NCBI RefSeq assembly: GCF_012396125.1
Contig: NZ_JAAXOX010000009.1
Coordinates: 1 to 64,000 of the forward strand
Length of the DNA: 64,000 nucleotides
Source of the DNA: Cellulomonas denverensis
Lineage (GTDB): Bacteria > Actinomycetota > Actinomycetes > Actinomycetales > Cellulomonadaceae
Direction: 5' to 3'
The notes under the pieces: generated by a model
What the model was told of the DNA's origin: nothing
What the model saw: only the letters and a program-made list of their open reading frames with translations
Database searches by the model: none
Made by a program: the position numbers and the translations under genes
Part shown: positions 29,405 to 37,833 of the stretch, one piece after another
Layout: each line of letters begins with the position of its first letter
Numbering within the stretch: the stretch's first letter is position 1

Positions 29405-29890
29405 ATGGGCTTCTTCACCAAGCCGGACGCGACCCCGGCGGCCGCGCTGGCGCCGCTGACCAAGGACCGGATGAAGGCGGTGCTGGACAGCCGCGAGATG
29501 AACTACGGCGTCGACGACGACGGCGACATCGGCGGCTACTGGGACGGCCACCTGTTCTTCTTCTTCCAGCTCGGCAAGTCCGGCGAGTACCTGCAGACCC
29601 GCGGCCGCTGGAACCGCAAGGTCGGGGTGGACCAGCTCGCCGCCGTGACCGAGGCGATCAACGAGTGGAACGCCTCCAAGCTGTGGCCGAAGGTCTACGT
29701 GCGGGTCGAGGACGACGTCCTGGGCGTCTACGGCGAGCACACCGTCGACTACGAGCCGGGCGTCACCGACGAGCAGATCGACCAGCACCTGGCCTGCGGG
29801 ATCATGACCACCCTGCAGTTCTTCGAGCAGCTCGACGAGGCCTACCCGGCGGAGGCCGCCGTGGCCAAGGCCGAGTACGACGCCAACTGA
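29405..29890 (+). CDS. YbjN domain protein 3
   Basis: 161 residues; MGFFTKPD start, YGVDDDGDIGGYWDGHLFFFF core, INEWNASKLWPKVYVR and the C-terminal TDEQIDQHLACGIMTTLQFFEQL helix parallel the two minus-strand paralogues. GAGGATCACC before the ATG is a weak Shine-Dalgarno. It is divergent from protein 2. A stem-loop separates it from the HSP90-like gene 64 nt downstream. Function unknown. Confidence 0.86.
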   Translation: MGFFTKPDATPAAALAPLTKDRMKAVLDSREMNYGVDDDGDIGGYWDGHLFFFFQLGKSGEYLQTRGRWNRKVGVDQLAAVTEAINEWNASKLWPKVYVRVEDDVLGVYGEHTVDYEPGVTDEQIDQHLACGIMTTLQFFEQLDEAYPAEAAVAKAEYDAN

Positions 29891-29898
29891 ATCCACCC

Positions 29899-29936
29899 GA
29901 CCGGGGCCGTGGCGGGCGACCGCCGCGGCCCCGGTC
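29899..29936 (+). terminator. Stem-loop after YbjN protein 3
   Basis: 17-bp stem (29899-29915 with 29920-29936, one G-U wobble) and GCGA loop; probable terminator separating YbjN 3 from the HSP90 operon. Confidence 0.65.
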
Positions 29937-29954
29937 CGTGCCCGGAAGGATCCG

Positions 29955-31856
29955 ATGAGCGACACCAGGGCGTTCCAGGTCGACCTGCACGGGGTCGTCG
30001 ACCTGCTGGCGCGCCACCTGTACTCCGGTGAGCGGGTGTACCTGCGCGAGCTGATGCAGAACGGCGTGGATGCGATCACCGCCCGGCGGAACCTGGACCC
30101 GGACGCCCCGGCGACGGTGCGAATCCGCCCGCTGCCAGACGGGGCGCTCGCGGTGGTGGACTCCGGCGTCGGGTTGACCGCCACCGAGGCGGAGGAGCTG
30201 CTGGCCACCGTCGGCCGGTCCTCCAAGCGGGACGACGACCTGGGGCTGGCCCGCGAGGAGTTCCTGGGGCAGTTCGGGATCGGCCTGCTGTCCGCGTTCA
30301 TGGTGGCCGACCGGATCGAGCTGACCTCCCGCTCCGCCCGGGACCTGCAGGCGCCCGCGGTGCGGTGGGTCGGGCACGCGGACGGGTCGTACCAGCTGGA
30401 GACCCTGGAGCCGGGGGACCTACCGGTGGGGTCGACGGTGCTGCTGCGCCCGCGCCGGGACGCCGGGCACTGGCTGGAGACCGGCACCGTCGTCGCGCTG
30501 GCCGAGGAGTTCGGTTCCCTGCTGCCGGTCGACCTGGCGGTGGAGGTGCCGCTGGACGATGCGGCGCCGATCGCCGGACCGGTCCGTCCCGACGACCCGG
30601 CGCCCCGGCCCGGGCACCTGTGGCGGCGGATCTCCGAACCGGAGCTGCCCTGGCGGGTGGATCACCCGGACCAGGGCCGGCGCAGCGCCGAGCTGACCCG
30701 GTACTGCGAGCGGGCGCTCGGGTTCACCCCGCTGGCCGCGATCGACCTGGACGTGCCGCTGGCCGGCGTCACCGGGGTGGCGTACGTGCTGCCCAGTGCG
30801 GTGCCGCCCGGTGGTGGCGGGGCGCACCGGGTCTACCTCAAGCGGATGCTGCTCGGCACCCGGGTGGACGGGTTGCTGCCGGAGTGGGCGTTCTTCGTCC
30901 GCTGCGTGATCGACGCCTCCGGTCTGCGGCCGACCGCCTCCCGCGAGCAGCTGTACACCGACGAGGTGCTGCTGGCCACGCAGGAGGCGCTGGCCGGGTC
31001 GATCCGGGACTGGCTGCTGCACACCCTGGAGTCCGGCTCCGGGCAGGCCGCCGAGTTCGTGCGCACCCACCACCTGGCGGTGCGGTCGCTGGCCCTGACC
31101 GACGACACCATGCTCGACCTGGCCGCGCGCATCCTGCCCTACGAGACCACCGACGGGCTGCTCACCCTGGACGAGGTCGCCGCCCAGCACGGGACGGTGG
31201 TCTACGCCGCCACCCTGGAGGAGTACAAGCGGATCGCCCCGGTGGCGCGCGCCCAGCAGATGGCGGTGGTGAACGCCGGGTACGTCTACGACGCCGACCT
31301 GCTGGCCCGGTTGGCCCGCCGCCGCCCCGGCACGGTGCGCCCGCTGGCCGCCGGGGACATCGCCCAGGTGCTCAGCCCGGTCTCGCCGGAGCGCGAGCTG
31401 GCCACCCTGGACGCGCTGGCCGCCGGGAACGCCGTGCTGGCCGACCAGGACTGCGAGCTGGTGCTGCGCCGGTTCGAGCCCGCCACCCTGCCCGCGGTGC
31501 TGCTGCACGACCGGGACGGCGACCACCAGCGCGCGCTGCGCCGGGCCCAGGCGGAGGCCGACGACCTGTGGGGCGACATCCTGGCGGGCTTCGCCGAGCC
31601 GGCCGCCGCCCGCCAACTGGTGCTGAACGACTCCGCCCCGCTGGTCCGCGACCTGCTGGCCGCCCCGCCGGGTGAGGTCGTCGAGGCCGGACTGCGCTCG
31701 CTGTACGTCTCGGCGCTGCTGCTGGCCGGGGAACCACTGCGGGCCCGGGAGTCCGAGCTGATGACCGGCTCGATGGCCGCCCTGCTGCGCGCCGGGCTGG
31801 CCGGGACCACCCGCCCCACCACCGAGGACGACGACGCCGGAGAGGACCGCCGATGA
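29955..31856 (+). CDS. HSP90-family protein (HtpG-like, divergent)
   Basis: 633-residue GHKL ATPase with the HSP90 N-domain: RELMQNGVDA (31-40) holds the catalytic Glu32 and Mg-binding Asn36, VVDSGVGL (67-74) is the D-x-G-x-G motif, and FLGQFGIGLLSAFMVAD (103-119) is the ATP lid glycine motif. The middle-domain SREQLY matches the HSP90 SRE segment. The C-terminal half is divergent from HtpG and ends in an acidic tail. The GGAAGGATCC leader gives a Shine-Dalgarno. It overlaps the next gene by ATGA; clients are unknown. Confidence 0.9.
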   Translation: MSDTRAFQVDLHGVVDLLARHLYSGERVYLRELMQNGVDAITARRNLDPDAPATVRIRPLPDGALAVVDSGVGLTATEAEELLATVGRSSKRDDDLGLAREEFLGQFGIGLLSAFMVADRIELTSRSARDLQAPAVRWVGHADGSYQLETLEPGDLPVGSTVLLRPRRDAGHWLETGTVVALAEEFGSLLPVDLAVEVPLDDAAPIAGPVRPDDPAPRPGHLWRRISEPELPWRVDHPDQGRRSAELTRYCERALGFTPLAAIDLDVPLAGVTGVAYVLPSAVPPGGGGAHRVYLKRMLLGTRVDGLLPEWAFFVRCVIDASGLRPTASREQLYTDEVLLATQEALAGSIRDWLLHTLESGSGQAAEFVRTHHLAVRSLALTDDTMLDLAARILPYETTDGLLTLDEVAAQHGTVVYAATLEEYKRIAPVARAQQMAVVNAGYVYDADLLARLARRRPGTVRPLAAGDIAQVLSPVSPERELATLDALAAGNAVLADQDCELVLRRFEPATLPAVLLHDRDGDHQRALRRAQAEADDLWGDILAGFAEPAAARQLVLNDSAPLVRDLLAAPPGEVVEAGLRSLYVSALLLAGEPLRARESELMTGSMAALLRAGLAGTTRPTTEDDDAGEDRR

Positions 31857-33817
31857 CCCGCACGCTGGACCAGGCCAACCGGGAGATCAGCCGGGTACGG
31901 CAGATGCCCTACGGCCTCGCGCACACCCAGGCCGCCGAGGAGCAGGTCAAGCTGGTGGACGCGGAGGGCCCGGACGAGGCGCGGGCCTTCGCGCTGTTCA
32001 CCCTGATCGACGCCTACCAGTGGGGTGGCGAGCCGGAGCGCGGCTACGTGCCCTTCGCCCAGCTGCTGCGCTGGTGGGACCAGCGGCCGGAGATGTTCGA
32101 CGCCGACGACCAGCACTCGCTGTTCTGGGCGTTCAAGTGGATGGTCTCCGGGCTGGCGGACTTCCCGGGCGTCCCGGCCGAGCAGATCGAACGCACCCTG
32201 GACGACATGGAGCGCCGGTACGCGCGTGCGGGCAACGGGATGGACGCGGTCGCGCTGGAGCGCTTCTCCTGGGCGAACCGCCGTGGCGCCCCGGAGACCG
32301 AGCAGTTGTTCGCACAGTGGGTGGTCACCCCGCGCGATGACTTCTCCCAGTGCGAGGCCTGCGACCCCGGCGACCGCGCCGCGTACATGATCGGCGCCGG
32401 GCGGCTGGTCGAGGGGGTGCGGCTGATCGAGGAGACCCTGCCGCAGCGCCCGCGGTGCGCGAGCGAGCCCGCCGACATGCTGACCGACCTGGCGGATGCC
32501 TACCTGGAGCTGGGCCGCCCGGCGGACGCGGTGCGGGCGCACCGGCAGGCGGTGGCCGAGCTGGAGCGGACCCAGGGCGACATGGCCTCCGCCCGGGGCC
32601 AGCGGATCCGGCTGCTGGCCCGCGGGCACCAGGCCGAACGGGCGATCCGCGCCCTGGAGGCCGAACAGCACCTGCTGGTCAAGGCGGACACCCCCTACGA
32701 CGAGCTCTCCTTCGCCCGGCTGGTCGGTGCCGCCACCCATGTGCTGCGCGCCGAGCACCCGGACCGGTCGCTGCGGATCACCGCCGTCCCGGAACTCGGC
32801 GACCGGCCCACCGTCGCCCAGCTGGACGACTGGCTGCGGGCCAAGGCCGAGCGGTTGGCGGCCCAGTTCGACGCCCGCAATGGCACCAGCCACCAGAGCG
32901 ATCTGGTGCGCCGGGCCTGGTCGGCCACCCCGGCGGAGCACGCGCTCGACCTGGACGTGCTGCCCCGTGGCTTCGCCGGGTCCCCGGCGCCCACCGGTGG
33001 TCCGACCGTGCCCACGGTCGCCGCCCCGGGCCCCGACCCCGCCGACCCGCTGGCCCAGCAGCCGGGCGAGGACGTCGGCACCTGGACCGACCGCCTGCTC
33101 GCGGCGGGGGAGGCCCAGCGCGCCGCCGCCGCCTGGATCGCCGCCGCCGGGGCCGCGGACGACGACGGCCGCCTGGTGGACGCCGGCTTCGCCTACGCCG
33201 AGTGCGCCCGGATCGCCCAGCTGTTCGACGACCAGGACGGGGCGGACGAGGGCTACCGCTCGGCGGTGGCCCGGCTGCGCGCCGGGGGTCTGGCGCCCGA
33301 GCTGCTGGTGCAGGTGCTGGTCGCCTGGGCCCCGACCGCCGCGCTGGTCGGCGCGACCGGGGATGCCCTGGCCGAGATCGACCGGGCGCTGGCCGCACTG
33401 CGTGCCGAACCCGGCGGCGACGACCAGCGCGACGAGCAGCTGGCCGCCCGCGAGCAGGCCACCCGCCGCCGGGCCGCCGCCGACCTGGAGGACGCCGCCG
33501 CCCGCCTGCTGGCCGGATCGGGGGAGCCGGAGCAGCAGGAGCTGGCCGCCCGTACCGCCCAGTCGGCCGCCGAGTCCTACGGCGGTCAGGGTGCGGTCGC
33601 GGATGCCTCGCACGCCTTCTGGCTGGCCGGGCGGCTGTACGACCAGCTCGGCCGGGTCGAGGACGCGGTGTGGAACTTGGAATCGGCGATGGAGGGCTTC
33701 GCCCACGTCCGCCAGCGCGAGCCCTGGGGCGAGGTGGCGAGCCTGCTGGTCCGAGTGCTGCGCGACTCCGGCCAGACCGCCCGCGCGGAGGAGCTGGCGC
33801 GGGAGATCGTCAGCTGA
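31853..33817 (+). CDS. Tetratricopeptide-like helical protein, partner of the HSP90-like protein
   Basis: 654 residues, nearly all helical. TPR-like segments recur: ADMLTDLADAYLELGRPADA (about 205-224), the stretch around AAAWIAAAGAADDDGRLVDAGFAY, and SHAFWLAGRLYDQLGRVEDA near 615-635, each with the W/L-G-Y/A-P pattern. The protein has two cysteines close together in QCEACD (about 165). No catalytic motif was found. The start overlaps the HSP90-like stop (ATGA), so the two are made together; TPR proteins are classic HSP90 co-chaperones in eukaryotes. Confidence 0.8.
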   Translation: MTRTLDQANREISRVRQMPYGLAHTQAAEEQVKLVDAEGPDEARAFALFTLIDAYQWGGEPERGYVPFAQLLRWWDQRPEMFDADDQHSLFWAFKWMVSGLADFPGVPAEQIERTLDDMERRYARAGNGMDAVALERFSWANRRGAPETEQLFAQWVVTPRDDFSQCEACDPGDRAAYMIGAGRLVEGVRLIEETLPQRPRCASEPADMLTDLADAYLELGRPADAVRAHRQAVAELERTQGDMASARGQRIRLLARGHQAERAIRALEAEQHLLVKADTPYDELSFARLVGAATHVLRAEHPDRSLRITAVPELGDRPTVAQLDDWLRAKAERLAAQFDARNGTSHQSDLVRRAWSATPAEHALDLDVLPRGFAGSPAPTGGPTVPTVAAPGPDPADPLAQQPGEDVGTWTDRLLAAGEAQRAAAAWIAAAGAADDDGRLVDAGFAYAECARIAQLFDDQDGADEGYRSAVARLRAGGLAPELLVQVLVAWAPTAALVGATGDALAEIDRALAALRAEPGGDDQRDEQLAAREQATRRRAAADLEDAAARLLAGSGEPEQQELAARTAQSAAESYGGQGAVADASHAFWLAGRLYDQLGRVEDAVWNLESAMEGFAHVRQREPWGEVASLLVRVLRDSGQTARAEELAREIVS

Positions 33818-33822
33818 GTCGG

Positions 33823-33828
33823 TACCGT
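33823..33828 (+). promoter_or_regulatory. -10 element (TACCGT) of a leaderless promoter
   Basis: 6 nt before GTG 33835, starting the alanine-rich protein-miaA-dapF run. Confidence 0.5.
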
Positions 33829-33834
33829 CGTCGG

Positions 33835-34713
33835 GTGCCCACCGTCCTGCTGCTGCCCGACTCCGCCCTGCTGGTCCCCGGCGCGGCCGGGTCGCAGGCC
33901 GATCCGCTGGCCGGGGCGCGGGCCGCGGTGCTGGCGGAGCTGCGCGAGGCGGGGCGCGGGGCGGTGCTGGTGATCGCCCCGGGGCGGGTCACCCGGGTGC
34001 TGACCGGGCCGTTCGGCGACGGGCTGGCGGCGGCGGGGATCGCACGGGTGCCCGCCGGGTCTGCGGCGGGCATGGCTGCTCCAACCGCTCCGCCCGCGGG
34101 GGCCACGGCGCCCGGCGTCGTTCCCGCGGTCGGGGCCATGCCGCCCGGCGTCGTTCCCGCGGTCGGGGCCACACCGCCCGGCCTCGTTCCCGCGGTCGGG
34201 GCCGCCCCGGGTGTCGGGGCCGCCGCCGCCCTGGCCCTGCTCGCGCTGGCCGGGCACGACCCGGACCGCGCCGCCACCGTCCTGGAAACCGGCTCCGAGC
34301 CCGGCCCCGTCCTGCCCGTCGTCCCGGCGGCGCCGCCGGAGCTGGTGCTGGTGGTCGGGTCGCTGTCCGCCCGGCACGGCCCGGACGCGCCGCTGCCGGA
34401 CGACCCGGAGGCGATCGCCGCCGACGTCGCCCTGCTCACCGCCCTGGCCGCCGGGCCCCGTGCCCTGGCCACGGTGCTGGGCGATCTGCCGCCGGCGGAG
34501 TGCGACCGGCTCGCCATCACCGGCGGCCGGCCCTGGCACTGCATGCTGTCCCTGCTGGCGGGTGCCGGGAACGCGCCGGGCGCCGGTGCCGAGGGCCTGC
34601 CGGATGCCGGTGCCGAGGGCCTGCCGGACGCCGACGCCGCGCTGCTGTGGTCCGGCACCCCCGGCGGGGCGCAGCACGCGGTGGCCCGCTGGCGGATCGG
34701 GGCAGCGGCATGA
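33835..34713 (+). CDS. Alanine-rich conserved protein upstream of miaA
   Basis: 292 residues with no assigned function. It resembles the alanine-rich protein next to miaA in mycobacteria (Rv2728c) in position and in the ends VPTVLLLPDSALLVPGAAG and PPAECDRLAITGGRPWH. The overall pattern is reminiscent of a class III extradiol dioxygenase-like fold, a weak inference. The centre (about 92-125) is a tandem repeat of an 11-residue PGVVPAVGA unit, and a shorter one (GAEGLPDA x2) lies near the C-terminus. The stop overlaps the miaA start (ATGA). Confidence 0.8.
   Translation: MPTVLLLPDSALLVPGAAGSQADPLAGARAAVLAELREAGRGAVLVIAPGRVTRVLTGPFGDGLAAAGIARVPAGSAAGMAAPTAPPAGATAPGVVPAVGAMPPGVVPAVGATPPGLVPAVGAAPGVGAAAALALLALAGHDPDRAATVLETGSEPGPVLPVVPAAPPELVLVVGSLSARHGPDAPLPDDPEAIAADVALLTALAAGPRALATVLGDLPPAECDRLAITGGRPWHCMLSLLAGAGNAPGAGAEGLPDAGAEGLPDADAALLWSGTPGGAQHAVARWRIGAAA
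34111..34203 (+). repeat. 33-bp tandem repeat, three copies, inside the alanine-rich gene
   Basis: Units begin at 34111, 34144 and 34177 and are nearly identical at the DNA level, so they are probably recent or kept by slippage. They encode 11-residue PG-V-VPAVGA units. Confidence 0.88.
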
Positions 34714-35669
34714 CCGTGATCGTCGCCGTCGTCGGCCCCACCGCCACCGGCAAGTCCGACCTGGCACTGGACCTGGCCGAACGGCTCTCCGGTGAGGTGG
34801 TCAACGCCGACGCGCTGCAGTTCTACCGCGGGATGGACATCGGCACCGCCAAGCTGCCGGTCGCCGACCGCCGGGGCATCCCGCACCACCAGCTCGACGT
34901 GCTGGACCCGGACCAGGACGCCACCGTCGCCGCGTACCAGACCGCCGCCCGGGCCGATGTCGCGGCGATCGAGGCTCGCGGGCACCGCCCGGTGGTGGTC
35001 GGCGGCTCCGGCCTCTACCTGCGCGCCCTGCTGGACCGGATCGAGTTCCCCGGCACCGACCCGGCGCTGCGGGCGGCGCTGGAACACCGGGCGGAGCAGG
35101 AGGGCACCCGGGCGCTGTTCACCGAGCTGCGGGCCGCCGACCCGGCCGCCGCCGAGTCGATCGGACCGCGCAACACCCGGCGGATCGTCCGGGCCCTGGA
35201 GGTGATCGCCCTGACCGGGCGGCCCTACTCCGCCAACCTGCCCGGACACGACTACCACCGTCCCGCCGTGCAGATCGGCCTGGATCACGACCGTGCCGCG
35301 CTGGACCGGCGGATCGAGCAGCGGGTGGACCGGATGTGGCGGGCCGGGCTGGTGGACGAGGTGCGCGGCCTGCTCGCCAGCGGCGGGATCGGCCGGACCG
35401 CCTCCCGCGCGGTGGGCTACGCCGAGGTGCTGGCCGCACTCCGGGGCGAGATCACCGAGGAGCAGGCGCGCGAACAGATCGTCGCCGGCACCCGCCGGCT
35501 GGCCCGCAAGCAGATGGGCTGGTTCGGGCGCGACCCGCGGGTGCACTGGCTCGACGCCCAGGACCCGGCGCTGCTGGACCGGGCGCTCGACCTGGTCGCC
35601 GCGGCCGACGCGGGCAGCCTCGGCCTGGCCACGGAGGACCCGGCACCGCGCCGTAGTCTGGGCACATGA
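34710..35669 (+). CDS. miaA: tRNA dimethylallyltransferase
   Basis: 319-residue enzyme that isopentenylates A37 of tRNAs reading codons that start with U, the substrate step for MiaB (26642). P-loop GPTATGKSD is at 9-17, with NADALQFYRGMDIGTAK, GGSGLYLRALL and the C-terminal RKQMGWFGRDP. The start overlaps the upstream stop and its own stop overlaps dapF (ATGA both times), a tightly coupled operon. Confidence 0.97.
   Translation: MTVIVAVVGPTATGKSDLALDLAERLSGEVVNADALQFYRGMDIGTAKLPVADRRGIPHHQLDVLDPDQDATVAAYQTAARADVAAIEARGHRPVVVGGSGLYLRALLDRIEFPGTDPALRAALEHRAEQEGTRALFTELRAADPAAAESIGPRNTRRIVRALEVIALTGRPYSANLPGHDYHRPAVQIGLDHDRAALDRRIEQRVDRMWRAGLVDEVRGLLASGGIGRTASRAVGYAEVLAALRGEITEEQAREQIVAGTRRLARKQMGWFGRDPRVHWLDAQDPALLDRALDLVAAADAGSLGLATEDPAPRRSLGT
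35654..35659 (+). promoter_or_regulatory. -10 element (TAGTCT) of a possible internal dapF promoter
   Basis: 6 nt before ATG 35666 and inside the end of miaA, so dapF may be expressed both coupled to miaA and from its own start. Confidence 0.4.
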
Positions 35670-36598
35670 CCGCCCCGCTGCACGTCACCAAGGGCCACGG
35701 CACCCAGAACGACTTCGTGCTGCTGGACGGCCGCCACACCCCGCCGCTGGACGCCGACCTGGTGCGCGCGCTGGCGGACCGCCGGGCCGGGATCGGCGGC
35801 GACGGCGTGATCCGGCTGACCGCCGCCACCGACCTGCCCGAGGGCACCGCCCTGCTGGCCACCGAGCCTGCCGCGCAATGGTTCATGGACTACCGCAACG
35901 CGGACGGCTCGATCGCGGAGATGTGCGGCAACGGGGTGCGGGTGGTCGCCGACTACGCCCGCTCGCTCGGCCTGTGGGACCCGGCCGCCGGTGACCTGGT
36001 GCTCGGCACCCGGGCCGGTGTGCGCCGGGTGCGCCGGGTGGACGGCCCCGAGCCGGGCACCGACTGGTACGCGGTCGACATGGGGCAGTGGCACCTGCCC
36101 GGCGGCGAGCCGGCCGCCACCGCGGGCGCCGACGCCGAGGTCACGGTGCCCGGGCTGGCGGTGCCGCGACCGGCACTGAGCGTGGACCTGGGCAACCCGC
36201 ACACCGTGCTGGCCCTGGCCGACGAGGCCGAACTCGCCGCCGCCGACCTGACCCGCGCCCCGCAGGTGCAGCCGGTCCCGCCGCACGGCACCAACGTCGA
36301 GCTGGTGGTGCCGCTGGGCGAGACGGTCGGCGCGGACGGCGCCCCGGTCGGGCGGCTGCGGATGCGGGTGCACGAGCGCGGGGTGGGGGAGACCCGGTCC
36401 TGCGGCACCGGTGCCTGCGCGGCGGCGCTCGCGGTGCGCACCTGGGCCGGGCCGCAGTCCCCGGCGGTGTGGCTGGTGGACGTGCCGGGCGGGACGGTGC
36501 GGGTGACCGCGCTGCCCGGTGGGCGGGTGGAGCTGGCCGGGCCGGCGGTGCTGGTCGCCGACCTGGACGTCGACCTGGCCGCGCTCACCGGCCGCTGA
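35666..36598 (+). CDS. dapF: Diaminopimelate epimerase
   Basis: 310-residue cofactor-independent racemase converting LL- to meso-diaminopimelate for peptidoglycan and lysine. The two catalytic cysteines sit in EMCGNGVR (about 87) and RSCGTGACA (about 251). GHGTQNDFVLLD at the N-terminus is characteristic. It acts in the same pathway as dapA at the start of the window, and the gene overlaps the miaA stop. Confidence 0.97.
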   Translation: MTAPLHVTKGHGTQNDFVLLDGRHTPPLDADLVRALADRRAGIGGDGVIRLTAATDLPEGTALLATEPAAQWFMDYRNADGSIAEMCGNGVRVVADYARSLGLWDPAAGDLVLGTRAGVRRVRRVDGPEPGTDWYAVDMGQWHLPGGEPAATAGADAEVTVPGLAVPRPALSVDLGNPHTVLALADEAELAAADLTRAPQVQPVPPHGTNVELVVPLGETVGADGAPVGRLRMRVHERGVGETRSCGTGACAAALAVRTWAGPQSPAVWLVDVPGGTVRVTALPGGRVELAGPAVLVADLDVDLAALTGR

Positions 36599-36692
36599 CG
36601 GCCACGGGCCGCGCGCCGAGGAGGGTCCGAGGGGCCCGGCGGGAGCAGACCCCGCGGGAACACCGCGACCCCCGGCCGTCGTTGCTCCGGAC

Positions 36693-37013
36693 GTGACCAC
36701 CGGACCCGCCCCGCTGACCGCCGGCGACCTCGGCGCGCCGCTGGGCGAGCGGCTCACCTTCCTGCAGTTCTCCACCGGCTTCTGCGCGCCGTGCCGGGCC
36801 GCCCGCCGGGTGCTGCAGCGGGTGGTGGACACCAGCGAGGGTGTCGCGCACATCGAGGTGGACGTCGCCGACCACGCCGAGCTGGCGACCCGGTTCGCGG
36901 TGACCGCGACGCCGCTGGTGGTGCTCCTGGACCCGGACGGCACCCCGGTCGCCCGGCTGGCGGGCGTCCCCACCCTGGCCCAGGCGCGCACGGCGTTGGC
37001 GTCCCTGGGCTGA
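36693..37013 (+). CDS. Thioredoxin-fold protein
   Basis: 106-residue thioredoxin. The active site is C31-A-P-C34 in FCAPCRAAR, and the cis-Pro loop is TATPLVVL. The central LQFSTGFCAPC differs slightly from the classic WCGPC, so substrates may differ. GTG 36693 is the best start, giving a normal length, but no clear Shine-Dalgarno is seen. It stands alone after dapF with a 94-bp gap and no terminator. Confidence 0.82.
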   Translation: MTTGPAPLTAGDLGAPLGERLTFLQFSTGFCAPCRAARRVLQRVVDTSEGVAHIEVDVADHAELATRFAVTATPLVVLLDPDGTPVARLAGVPTLAQARTALASLG

Positions 37014-37102
37014 GCGGCCCCCGCCCGTCGCGGCGTCCCTGGCAGCCCGCTCGGACCGCCCGGACCCCGGTTCAGCCCGCCCGCAGCGCCCGGAACCCCG
37101 GC

Positions 37103-37711
37103 TCAGCCCGCCCGGACCACCCGCAGCACCCGGAACCCCTTCGCCGTCGCCGCTCGCTCCGCGCTGAACTCCGCCCCCAGCTCGGTGTCCAGCCAGCGCA
37201 GCAGCGAATCCGACCCCAGGTGCTTGGCGACCACCAGGTGCGCCTCGCCGCCCGGCAGCAGGCGGTGCAGCCACTGCCGCAGCATGGCGTGCAGCACCTC
37301 CTTGCCGACCCGGATCGGCGGGTTCGACCAGATCGCCGCGAAGCGCACGTCCTCCGGGACGTCCTCCGGCCGGACGGCGTGCACCCGGACCGCCCCGGCG
37401 AGCTCCGCGTTGCGGCGGGTGAGGTCGAGCGCCCGTTCGTTCACGTCCACCGCCCACACCCGGGCCAGCGGGCTGGCCGCCGCCATCGCCAGCGTGATCG
37501 GCCCCCAGCCGCAGCCGAGGTCCAGCAGGTCGCCCTCCACCGGCGGCTCCGGCACCTCGCGCAGCAGCACCTCGGTGCCGGCGTCCAGGTGGTCGGGGGA
37601 GAACACGCCACCGGCGGTCTGCACGGTGACCTCCTCGCCGCGCAGCCGCACCGTGCGGTCCCGGCGCTGGTCGGGGGAGGCGGGTTCGGCGGTGAAGTAG
37701 TGATCGGACAC
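37103..37711 (-). CDS. RsmC-like class I SAM-dependent methyltransferase
   Basis: 202-residue methyltransferase with the SAM motif LLDLGCGWGP (about 63-72) and the catalytic NPPIR motif (about 130) typical of N2-guanine methyltransferases of the RsmC/RlmG group, which act on 16S or 23S rRNA. It lacks the N-terminal inactive domain of E. coli RsmC, and small actinobacterial versions are common. The exact rRNA target is unknown. The leaderless -10 is listed separately. Confidence 0.87.
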   Translation of the reverse strand: MSDHYFTAEPASPDQRRDRTVRLRGEEVTVQTAGGVFSPDHLDAGTEVLLREVPEPPVEGDLLDLGCGWGPITLAMAAASPLARVWAVDVNERALDLTRRNAELAGAVRVHAVRPEDVPEDVRFAAIWSNPPIRVGKEVLHAMLRQWLHRLLPGGEAHLVVAKHLGSDSLLRWLDTELGAEFSAERAATAKGFRVLRVVRAG

Positions 37712-37717
37712 GCCTCG

Positions 37718-37723
37718 ACCCTA
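37718..37723 (-). promoter_or_regulatory. -10 element (TAGGGT, minus strand) of the RsmC-like methyltransferase
   Basis: 6 nt upstream of GTG 37711 on the minus strand. Confidence 0.5.
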
Positions 37724-37833
37724 GTGCGCCACCGGGAATCCGATGGCGCCCCGTCCCCGCCCCGTGCCACGCTGGAATCCGCGGCACCGGATCGGTGTTG
37801 GCATCGACGATGAACCCTGACGAGAGGACCCCC

